A stretch of DNA of 19,664 nucleotides from an uncultured Clostridia bacterium (GTDB lineage: Bacteria > Bacillota > Clostridia > Christensenellales > Borkfalkiaceae), in assembly GCA_947587775.1 (NCBI GenBank), contig CANPYD010000007.1, positions 1-19,664 of the forward strand, read 5' to 3'. Below the pieces are notes generated by a model, which ran no database searches, was not told the DNA's origin, and worked only from the letters and a program-made list of their open reading frames with translations. Position numbers and translations under genes: made by a program. Shown one piece after another: positions 14,455-19,664 of the stretch; within the stretch, counting starts at the first letter, position 1, and each line of letters begins with the position of its first letter.

Positions 14455-16368
14455 TTATTCCTTGGTTTTCGTCCAGCTGCAGCTGGAGGAGCCGGAAAAC
14501 GATTCAACAAAATACGTTGCGGCGGTCGCAGGGTCCGACAATATCTCGGCGGAAACCGCTTCATCACTTGTTGTGTCCGACGTGCTGTTATAACGGTGCA
14601 ATACCCATCCATTGGGATCTGCAAAAGTTACGCTTGTCAGGTTTTCGCAATAGTCGAATGCCGCATCTTCGATTTCAGTCACTCCGCTCCCGATCGTGAC
14701 GTCCGTCAGGGAACTGCATCCGGCGAAGGTATAACTCATGATTTTCGTCACGCCGTTCGGAATGACGATACTTTTCAGCGAACTGCAATACAAGAACGCA
14801 TCGACCCCGATCTCTGTCACGCTGTCCGGGAGCACAATGTTTTCCGGCGACACGCATTCAGAGAATGCCATACCGCCGATTTCCTTCACGCCGTTCGGGA
14901 TCGTGCTAGTCTTACAGCCTTGAATCACGGCGTTTCTCTCGATGCTGATGATGCAATTTCCCTCGCTGCGGAATACTTTGTTCCCCGCCTCCACCTCGAG
15001 AGTTTCCAGCGCATCGCAATAGAGAAATAAGATGTATCCGAGCTTTGTCACGTTCTTGGGAATGGTGAGCCCCTTGAGCGCCTTGCACCCCTCAAAGGCG
15101 CACCAATCGATCGCCTCGAGGCCGCTTCCGAGTTTGATGCTTTCAAGCGATGAGCAACCGTCGAATGTGCGGTACCGAAGTATTTTCACACCGTCGGGAA
15201 TTGTGATGTTGCCGAGCGCAGAGCAACCGTTGAATGCACTCTCTCCGATCGAGACGACGCTGTCCGGAAGATTGACGGCGGAAAGTTCTTTACAATTGGA
15301 GAATGCGCCGTCCGCAATGCACTTTGTGCCCGTCCGCACGGCATAGGAGCCCGAAAGCTCTTTCGCCTTGACGAGATGATTTCCGATATAGAGCGCTTTA
15401 CCGTCCTCCCAGTGGCTTTGATCCTGATAGTATGCGGTGTTTCCAAAGTCCTCCTGGATCCGGATCACGCTGTCGGGAATCGTGATGTCGGCAAGCGCGT
15501 TGCAATCATAGAACGCTCCGTCCCCGATCGAAAGAAGTCCCTCCGGAAGGCTGATGCTTGTCATGGAATAGGAGTATTCCTCTTTTTCGGGGTAGTTTTC
15601 ATTCATGAATGCTTGATCGGCGATCGTCTTTGTCCCCGCACGGACGGCGTAGCTGCCTTCCGGCATGCCCTTTGCCTTAATGAGGTGATTGCCGACATAG
15701 AGTACGCCGCTCTCATCCCAGTTTGAGGGATCGTTGTAGTAGGCTGTATTATAGAAAGCGCGTTTTTCGATCACGATCGCACTGTCGGGAAGCTCGATAT
15801 CCGTAAGCGCCGTGCACCCGAAAAAAGCGGATTTTCCGATCTCTTCGACGTTGCTTCCGATTTTCACGCTCCGGAGCGCCGTGCAGCCACTGAGAATGTC
15901 TTCGCCGATCGAGACGACACTATCCGGAATGACGATGCTCGTCAGGGAAGTGCAATCGATGAACGCATCCGACATAATGCAGACGATACTCTCAGGAATG
16001 ACGATGCTTGTGACGTCCGGCAGATCGCAGAAGCCGCCATTGCCGATCGTCGTTACCCACTTGCCGTTATAACCGTAGGGGATCACGATGTCGCCGGTGA
16101 GCCCTCCTTCATCCGGCGCTTGGACGAGATAGCCGACCTCATGCGCGTCGAGAAAACCTTCTACGCCTTCGCAAAGTTCGTACTGAAGTCCTTCGGTGTA
16201 CTCCCATTTGTCGCCGCAGCCGCTGCACACATTGTCTACCGTGTAAGTGTGGTGATGGACTGCGTCGCCGTCTTGCTCGGGCGCATCGCCGCCGCATGCC
16301 GCGAGGCCGAGCGTAAGGCAGAGAACTGCCGCCACAGACAGGGCAGGTGTCAGAATTTTGTGCTTCAT
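14455..16368 (-). CDS. BspA-like leucine-rich-repeat lipoprotein
   Basis: A 637-residue surface protein with a lipoprotein signal (lipobox LAAC, Cys25). A short Cys pair motif (VCSGCGDKW, Cys48 and Cys51) follows, then about fourteen LRR_5 (BspA-type) repeats of the form SIVIPDSV-SIGEDAF-CTSL between about 90 and 580. Two related inserts of about 46 residues (208-254 and 311-356, beginning AYYNDPSNW and AYYQDQSHW) interrupt the repeats. The C terminus has SGSSSCSWTK, common in BspA-like proteins. Such proteins are thought to bind host or bacterial surfaces; the ligand is unknown. AGGAG lies nine bases before the ATG. Base composition is less GC-rich than the operon genes. It is expressed from a long structured leader. 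Confidence 0.92.
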   Translation of the reverse strand: MKHKILTPALSVAAVLCLTLGLAACGGDAPEQDGDAVHHHTYTVDNVCSGCGDKWEYTEGLQYELCEGVEGFLDAHEVGYLVQAPDEGGLTGDIVIPYGYNGKWVTTIGNGGFCDLPDVTSIVIPESIVCIMSDAFIDCTSLTSIVIPDSVVSIGEDILSGCTALRSVKIGSNVEEIGKSAFFGCTALTDIELPDSAIVIEKRAFYNTAYYNDPSNWDESGVLYVGNHLIKAKGMPEGSYAVRAGTKTIADQAFMNENYPEKEEYSYSMTSISLPEGLLSIGDGAFYDCNALADITIPDSVIRIQEDFGNTAYYQDQSHWEDGKALYIGNHLVKAKELSGSYAVRTGTKCIADGAFSNCKELSAVNLPDSVVSIGESAFNGCSALGNITIPDGVKILRYRTFDGCSSLESIKLGSGLEAIDWCAFEGCKALKGLTIPKNVTKLGYILFLYCDALETLEVEAGNKVFRSEGNCIISIERNAVIQGCKTSTIPNGVKEIGGMAFSECVSPENIVLPDSVTEIGVDAFLYCSSLKSIVIPNGVTKIMSYTFAGCSSLTDVTIGSGVTEIEDAAFDYCENLTSVTFADPNGWVLHRYNSTSDTTSDEAVSAEILSDPATAATYFVESFSGSSSCSWTKTKE

Positions 16369-16402
16369 TGTTTCATTCTCCTTTTATCTTGTATTTGCGG
16401 GC

Positions 16403-16435
16403 AAAAAATAAGGGCATTCCAATCACGGAACGCCC
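16403..16435 (-). terminator. Leader terminator or attenuator before the BspA gene
   Basis: On the minus strand GGGCGTTCC (16435-16427), loop GTGATT, then GGAATGCCC (16420-16412) with one mismatch, followed by TTATTTTTT (16411-16403). It lies about 35 bases upstream of the BspA-like start and downstream of the promoter at 16549-16577. An alternative stem pairs TGCGGGC (16438-16432) with GCCCGCA (16402-16396) and uses the same left-arm bases, so the two folds compete. Confidence 0.7.
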
Positions 16436-16456
16436 GCATGGAGTATCCCGTCATTG

Positions 16457-16544
16457 TTGCCGCACAATTTTTTCGCGAATGGAAAAAAGGATACACCAAA
16501 TGCCGGTATAGCCATTCGCGATAAAATATATAATTGTGCGGCAA
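16457..16544 (-). ncRNA. Long interrupted inverted repeat in the leader RNA
   Basis: Outer arms TTGCCGCACAATT (16457-16469) and AATTGTGCGGCAA (16532-16544) are perfectly complementary over 13 bases. Inner arms TCGCGAATGG (16473-16482) and CCATTCGCGA (16512-16521) are perfect over 10 bases, with a 29-base loop and unequal internal loops (3 and 10 bases). The minus-strand promoter at 16549-16577 should start transcription at about 16542, so the RNA would begin with the outer arm. I do not recognise it as a known RNA family. It may be a leader of the BspA gene or an independent small RNA. Confidence 0.6.
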
Positions 16545-16548
16545 ATTC

Positions 16549-16577
16549 AGTATACCACCAAAGACGGGAAAAATCAA
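16549..16577 (-). promoter_or_regulatory. Promoter for structured leader and BspA-like gene
   Basis: On the minus strand TTGATT (16577-16572), a 17-base spacer and TATACT (16554-16549), with TGG before the -10 box. It starts a leader of about 175 bases. Confidence 0.8.
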
Positions 16578-16588
16578 CCGAAATACGA

Positions 16589-16675
16589 AAAAAATCCCCG
16601 CTCTCCGCGGGGAATAAAATCGATCAGTCGTTGCGGTTTCTTCCGACGAGGGACAGGAAGATGAGCGCAAAGCGT
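16589..16675. repeat. Direct repeat copy A: duplicated peptidase 3' end
   Basis: This 87-base segment matches 17322-17408 at 85 of 87 positions. The differences are C/A at 16605/17338, in a hairpin loop, and C/T at 16647/17380. It carries the terminator hairpin with TCCCCGC and GCGGGGA arms (16595-16613). The two copies bracket the toxin-antitoxin genes; one repeat unit is 733 bases. Confidence 0.97.
16624..16675 (-). pseudogene. Fragment of zinc peptidase gene (last 16 codons)
   Basis: Read on the minus strand, this encodes RFALIFLSLVGRNRND and a stop, identical to the end of the intact peptidase at 17357-17407 except Val for Ile. It has no start or upstream part. It is a duplicated tail, not a functional gene. 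Confidence 0.92.
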
Positions 16676-16714
16676 TGACATCAAGCATAAATTATGGTAT
16701 AATAAGGCCATAAT
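16675..16714 (+). promoter_or_regulatory. Consensus promoter and operator of the toxin-antitoxin operon
   Basis: TTGACA (16675-16680), a 17-base spacer and TATAAT (16698-16703) preceded by TGG. A perfect 7-base inverted repeat, ATTATGG (16691-16697) and CCATAAT (16708-16714), surrounds the -10 box and is a likely site for autorepression by the antitoxin. The first T of the -35 box is the last base of repeat copy A. Confidence 0.88.
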
Positions 16715-16742
16715 AAGAATATATCTCATCGGGAGGAATACC

Positions 16743-17018
16743 ATGACGCAACCTTTACCCAAAATTTTGCCCGTAAATGAACTGAAAAACACCGCAAATA
16801 TCATGAAAACCTGCAAGGAGAGCCCCGTTCCGATCGTGATTACCAAAAACGGGTACGGCGAGGCGGTCATGATGAGCGTGAAGCTCTATGAGGAAATGTT
16901 TGCCAAAATGCAGACGGCCGCCCTCATCAATGCGGGGCTCGAAGAGGCCGAAAGCGGTGCGGCTCCCATGGACGGAAAGGAATTTTTCGATTCAATGAGG
17001 AGCAAATATGGAAAATAA
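16743..17018 (+). CDS. Phd/YefM-family antitoxin
   Basis: A 91-residue antitoxin of a type II toxin-antitoxin system. The N-terminal half has the Phd/YefM pattern: ILPVNELKNTANIMKTCKES, then PIVITKNGYGEAVMMSVKLYEEM, expected to dimerise and bind the operator. The C-terminal half (about 60-91) is acidic and helical and should wrap the toxin. GGGAGG lies seven bases upstream. The stop overlaps the toxin start by 11 bases (ATGGAAAATAA), so the two are translationally coupled. Its codons are more AT-rich than those of the housekeeping operons, which fits acquisition by transfer. Confidence 0.92.
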   Translation: MTQPLPKILPVNELKNTANIMKTCKESPVPIVITKNGYGEAVMMSVKLYEEMFAKMQTAALINAGLEEAESGAAPMDGKEFFDSMRSKYGK

Positions 17019-17319
17019 ATATCTCTTAAAAATCTTTCCTTCGGCGCAAGCGGATATGGATACCATCTTCGCTTATATCGCCGAAGAACTGAAAAATCCG
17101 ACTGCGGCGATCGATCAAATCAACGACTTCGAAAAGGCGTTTGAAAATATTTGTATCTTTCCCGAAAGTTGTCCCGAAATCGATAATGACTATGTGAAAG
17201 ATAAAACTCTGCGTAAGTTGGTTGTCAACAATTACATAGCGTTTTTCCGTATCAAGGACAGGGATGTTCAAGTCGTCCGTGTGCTGTACGGAATGAGAAA
17301 TTATCAAGACCTTCTCTGA
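17008..17319 (+). CDS. RelE/ParE-family toxin
   Basis: A 103-residue protein of the RelE/ParE superfamily. It has the usual opening YLLKIFPSAQADMDTIFAYIAEEL, a Pro/Cys-containing middle (FPESCPEI), the block LRKLVVNNYIAFFRI and the ending VQVVRVLYGMRNYQDLL. ParE members poison DNA gyrase and RelE members cut mRNA on the ribosome; the residues do not settle which. It is next to its Phd/YefM antitoxin. No U-tract terminator serves it on the plus strand; the hairpin that follows belongs to the convergent peptidase gene. The gene is AT-rich relative to its neighbours. Confidence 0.92.
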   Translation: MENKYLLKIFPSAQADMDTIFAYIAEELKNPTAAIDQINDFEKAFENICIFPESCPEIDNDYVKDKTLRKLVVNNYIAFFRIKDRDVQVVRVLYGMRNYQDLL

Positions 17320-17321
17320 TC

Positions 17322-17346
17322 AAAAAATCCCCGCTCTACGCGGGGA
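17322..17346 (-). terminator. Intrinsic terminator of the zinc peptidase gene
   Basis: On the minus strand TCCCCGC (17346-17340), loop GTAGA, then GCGGGGA (17334-17328) and six Ts (17327-17322). Copy A repeats it at 16588-16613, so any leftover minus-strand transcription would be stopped twice. Confidence 0.92.
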
Positions 17347-17408
17347 ATAAAATCGATCAGTCGTTGCGGTTTCTTCCGATGAGGGACAGGAAGATGAGCG
17401 CAAAGCGT
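17322..17408. repeat. Direct repeat copy B: intact peptidase 3' end
   Basis: This copy includes the last codons, stop and terminator of the intact zinc peptidase gene and matches 16589-16675. It begins two bases after the toxin stop codon. Confidence 0.97.
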
Positions 17409-18079
17409 AAAAAGTAGACGAGGGAGATGAGCAGGGACGCGACGTAAGTCATCGCGGCGGCGGAGAGAACTTTGCTCGCGCCGGGGAGCTCCTCTTCCGT
17501 CAGAATGCCGTCTTCGACGAGCATTTTTTTTGCCCTGCGCGAGGCGTTGAACTCCACGGGCAGAGTTGCAAGCATAAAGAGGGTAGAGAGTCCGTACAGC
17601 CCGATCCCGACATACACCGCCCATTCCCCGTACGGCACGGTCTGCCAGAAGATATCGAGCAGCAGCCCGACGAGAATGACGGGCAGCGCCAGTCTCGACC
17701 CGATATTGGTGATGGGGACGAGAATGTTTCTGATCTTATAGGGCACATATCCCGCCTTTTTCTGCATGACATGCCCGATCTCGTGGGCAGCGACCGCGAC
17801 GGCCGCCACCGAAGCCGAACCGTATGTGCTCTCGGACAGGTTGACCTGTTTTTTGGAAGGGTTGTAGTGATCGGTGAGTCTCCCCTGTACACGGTTTACC
17901 GAAATATCGTTGACGCCGCGCTTCCGCATGAGGCGGGTCGCTGCCTCGTAGCCCGTCATAAGTGAGCGGTTTTGAACGCGGTCGTAGGCGGCGTAGGTGG
18001 AGTTCACCTTTGCGCTCGCATAGGCGGACAGCGCGAGGAAAGGGAGCAGGATGAGCAAAAACAAAAGGTAATAGAACAT
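17357..18079 (-). CDS. YugP-family zinc metallopeptidase, membrane-bound
   Basis: A 240-residue membrane protein of the neutral zinc metallopeptidase family represented by B. subtilis YugP. It has an N-terminal hydrophobic segment (1-20), the zinc site HEIGH (His99, Glu100, His103), a probable third ligand Glu176 in LPVEFNASRRAKK, two or three central membrane segments (about 126-172) and a last one at about 210-232. Substrates of the family are not established. AGAGGT precedes the ATG. It converges on the toxin gene and diverges from obg. Its last 16 codons are duplicated at 16624-16675. Confidence 0.93.
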   Translation of the reverse strand: MFYYLLFLLILLPFLALSAYASAKVNSTYAAYDRVQNRSLMTGYEAATRLMRKRGVNDISVNRVQGRLTDHYNPSKKQVNLSESTYGSASVAAVAVAAHEIGHVMQKKAGYVPYKIRNILVPITNIGSRLALPVILVGLLLDIFWQTVPYGEWAVYVGIGLYGLSTLFMLATLPVEFNASRRAKKMLVEDGILTEEELPGASKVLSAAAMTYVASLLISLVYFLRFALIFLSLIGRNRND

Positions 18080-18111
18080 GGTGTGACCTCTCTGATTGTG
18101 ACCTCACATAT

Positions 18112-18140
18112 ATTGTACCACAAAATTGGCTAAAAATAAC
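18112..18140 (-). promoter_or_regulatory. Extended -10 promoter for the zinc peptidase gene
   Basis: On the minus strand TGGTACAAT has an extended -10 with TACAAT (18117-18112); the -35 region is poor. Between it and the start the sequence TGTGACCTC occurs twice on the plus strand (18082-18090 and 18097-18105), 15 bases apart, and TGTGAGGTCACA is a palindrome on the minus strand. An operator is possible. Confidence 0.55.
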
Positions 18141-18222
18141 ACGATCGGATTTGAAAAATCAAAATCATGGGGGAACGCAAGGGCGGTGCGCCTCTCCTTG
18201 TCAAGCCTCTCTTCAAAAAAGA

Positions 18223-18251
18223 TTGCCAATCCCCGAAAATTCTGCTATACT
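18223..18251 (+). promoter_or_regulatory. Promoter for obg
   Basis: TTGCCA (18223-18228), a 17-base spacer and TATACT (18246-18251). The obg ATG at 18258 is six bases after the -10 box. There is no Shine-Dalgarno site, so this should be leaderless or nearly so. Confidence 0.88.
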
Positions 18252-18257
18252 GTATGT

Positions 18258-19532
18258 ATGGCAACCTACGGATTTACCGACAAAGTGAAAATTACCCTCA
18301 AAGCGGGTGACGGCGGGGACGGCATGAACTCCTTCAAGGCCTATAAGGGCAAGCCCGCCTGCGGCCCCGACGGAGGAGACGGCGGGGACGGCGGCAACGT
18401 CTATGTCGTCGGCGATAAGGACATGAACGACCTTCTGCCCTTCCGCTTCACCTCAAAATATACGGCGGGAAACGGCGAGCGCGGCGGGACGAACCAATGC
18501 GCGGGCAAGCGCGGCGCGGACGTCATCATCAAAGTCCCCTGCGGCACCCTCATCCGCGATCTCGAGAGCGGAAAGATCATCTGCGACGTCTATGAGGACG
18601 GCGAAAAGATCCTGCTCCTCGAGGGGGGCAGGGGTGGAAAGGGGAACGTCCGCTTTACGACAGCCCGCCGCCACGCGCCCAACTTCGCCCAAAGGGGAGT
18701 GCAGGTCAAGCCGCACGGCGTCATTCTCGAGATGAAAGTCATCGCGGATGTGGGCATTGTCGGCTTCCCCAATGTGGGCAAGAGTACGCTCCTCTCCAAG
18801 ATCTCCGCGGCAAAACCGAAGATCGCGGATTACCACTTCACGACCCTTTCCCCCAATCTCGGCGTCGTGAAATATTATGACGAAAGTTTCGTCGCGGCGG
18901 ATATCCCGGGGCTCATCGAGGGCGCGTCCGAGGGCGCGGGGCTCGGGCATGACTTTCTCCGCCATATCGAGCGTACGCGGCTCATTCTGCATGTCGTGGA
19001 TATCTCGGGCGTTGAGGGAAGGGATCCCTTGGAAGATTTCGAGACGATCAATAAGGAACTTTCCTCCTATTCGGAAAAGCTCGGCGCACTCCCGCAGATC
19101 GTCGCGCTCAATAAGACGGATATTTACGGCGCGGAAGAGAACGTCAGAAGATTTTGTAAGAAATACGGCAAACGGTATCAGATCTTTCAGATCGCCGCAC
19201 TCAGAGGAGAGGGTGCGGAAGAGGTCGTACGGGCGCTTTCGGAGGAGCTGAAAACACTCCCGCCCCCCGAGCGGATCCCCGCGGACGAGGTTCTCTTCGA
19301 AGAGGCGGACAATACGCAGTTCGAGATCTTTGTCGATGAGAACGGCGCGTACGTTTGTGTGGGGGGGCTTGTGGACATGCTATGCCGAAACGTCGTCCTG
19401 AACAACCCCGACAGCATGAATTATTTCCAGCGCGTCTTAAAGCTCCGCGGCGTGTTCAAGGAGCTCGAAAAGATGGGCTGTCAGCCCGGTGACACCGTCA
19501 TTGTCGGCGACGTGGAGTTTGAATACGTATAA
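18258..19532 (+). CDS. obg: GTPase Obg (ObgE/CgtA)
   Basis: Obg is an essential GTPase of large-subunit ribosome assembly and stress control. The 424-residue product has the glycine-rich Obg domain (1 to about 157, with GDGGDG repeats), G1 GFPNVGKS (169-176), G3 DIPG (215-218), G4 NKTD (285-288) and a C-terminal OCT domain (about 340-424, FEIFVDENGAYVCVGG). The start at 18258 gives the canonical family start. An in-frame extension to 18126 would pass through the promoter. In many Bacillota obg follows rplU-rpmA; here it is transcribed alone from its own promoter. Confidence 0.97.
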   Translation: MATYGFTDKVKITLKAGDGGDGMNSFKAYKGKPACGPDGGDGGDGGNVYVVGDKDMNDLLPFRFTSKYTAGNGERGGTNQCAGKRGADVIIKVPCGTLIRDLESGKIICDVYEDGEKILLLEGGRGGKGNVRFTTARRHAPNFAQRGVQVKPHGVILEMKVIADVGIVGFPNVGKSTLLSKISAAKPKIADYHFTTLSPNLGVVKYYDESFVAADIPGLIEGASEGAGLGHDFLRHIERTRLILHVVDISGVEGRDPLEDFETINKELSSYSEKLGALPQIVALNKTDIYGAEENVRRFCKKYGKRYQIFQIAALRGEGAEEVVRALSEELKTLPPPERIPADEVLFEEADNTQFEIFVDENGAYVCVGGLVDMLCRNVVLNNPDSMNYFQRVLKLRGVFKELEKMGCQPGDTVIVGDVEFEYV

Positions 19533-19557
19533 GTTATTTCGCTCGAAAATTTCGTTC

Positions 19558-19599
19558 ATTTCTTTGCTCGCCCCGCTCGCTTTGCATAAGGCCTACCCC
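19558..19599 (-). repeat. Dispersed repeat next to the obg 3' end
   Basis: ATTTCTTTGCTCGCCCCGC (19558-19576) and AGGCCTACCCC (19589-19599) are the exact reverse complements of the modules at 199-217 and 183-193 near dnaA. It starts 25 bases after the obg stop. Confidence 0.8.
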
Positions 19600-19611
19600 C
19601 TTTGGGGTGGA

Positions 19612-19653
19612 GCAACGCGTCCTGCCAAGGATTGATAATCCTTGGCGCGTTGC
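19612..19653. repeat. Long perfect hairpin
   Basis: Outer arms GCAACGCG (19612-19619) and CGCGTTGC (19646-19653), inner arms CCAAGGATT (19625-19633) and AATCCTTGG (19637-19645), with loop GAT and a 5-base bulge. No T run follows, so a repeat element is more likely than an intrinsic terminator, though it could still stabilise the obg mRNA end. Confidence 0.75.
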
Positions 19654-19664
19654 GACATGAGTGA

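Noticed and set aside
18126..18257. N-terminal extension of obg by 44 codons
   Set aside because: It contains the obg promoter and has no family similarity. The canonical Obg start is at 18258.
19612..19653. Intrinsic terminator for obg
   Set aside because: The hairpin is strong, but no T run follows it, and it lies among dispersed repeats 80 bases after the stop. I list it as a repeat.

Overview
The window looks like chromosomal DNA from a GC-rich member of the Clostridia (Bacillota). The reasons are the dnaA and recF proteins, an FMN riboswitch driving a RibU-type riboflavin transporter, a tsaE-tsaB-rimI cluster, a VanW-family protein, a BspA-like leucine-rich-repeat lipoprotein and a YugP-like zinc peptidase. 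Strong Shine-Dalgarno sites and textbook sigma-A promoters with 17-base spacers support this. I cannot name a genus.

Layout. Bases 1-229 hold dispersed hairpin repeats. dnaA (minus, 230-1567) and recF (plus, 1694) diverge from a 126-base promoter region; dnaN is not in the window. recF overlaps a PHP-family phosphoesterase gene, followed by a vanW-family gene whose 3' end runs through a perfect promoter and into an FMN riboswitch. The riboswitch, with its own terminator, controls ribU. A 57-residue protein gene with its own promoter comes next. Then comes a tightly overlapping operon: tsaE, tsaB, rimI, an alpha/beta hydrolase and a membrane-anchored MurF-like ligase, with ddl 59 bases later. 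These join tRNA t6A synthesis with peptidoglycan precursor synthesis. A separate promoter drives a eukaryotic-type NADP isocitrate dehydrogenase gene, followed by a lipoprotein that carries the motifs of GT80 sialyltransferases.

From 14149 to 14454 there are only repeats and a bidirectional terminator. The minus-strand BspA-like lipoprotein gene (14455-16368) has a roughly 175-base leader with a long interrupted inverted repeat and an intrinsic terminator, which looks like a regulatory RNA. Next is a Phd/ParE-type toxin-antitoxin cassette bracketed by 87-base direct repeats (85/87 identical). The repeats duplicate the last 16 codons and the terminator of the neighbouring zinc peptidase gene. 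The window ends with obg and another set of dispersed repeats.

The best candidates for something new are the toxin-antitoxin cassette at a duplicated gene 3' end, the GT80-like lipoprotein, the structured leader of the BspA gene, and three promoters (tsaE, icd, obg) placed so close to the start codon that the messages should be leaderless.
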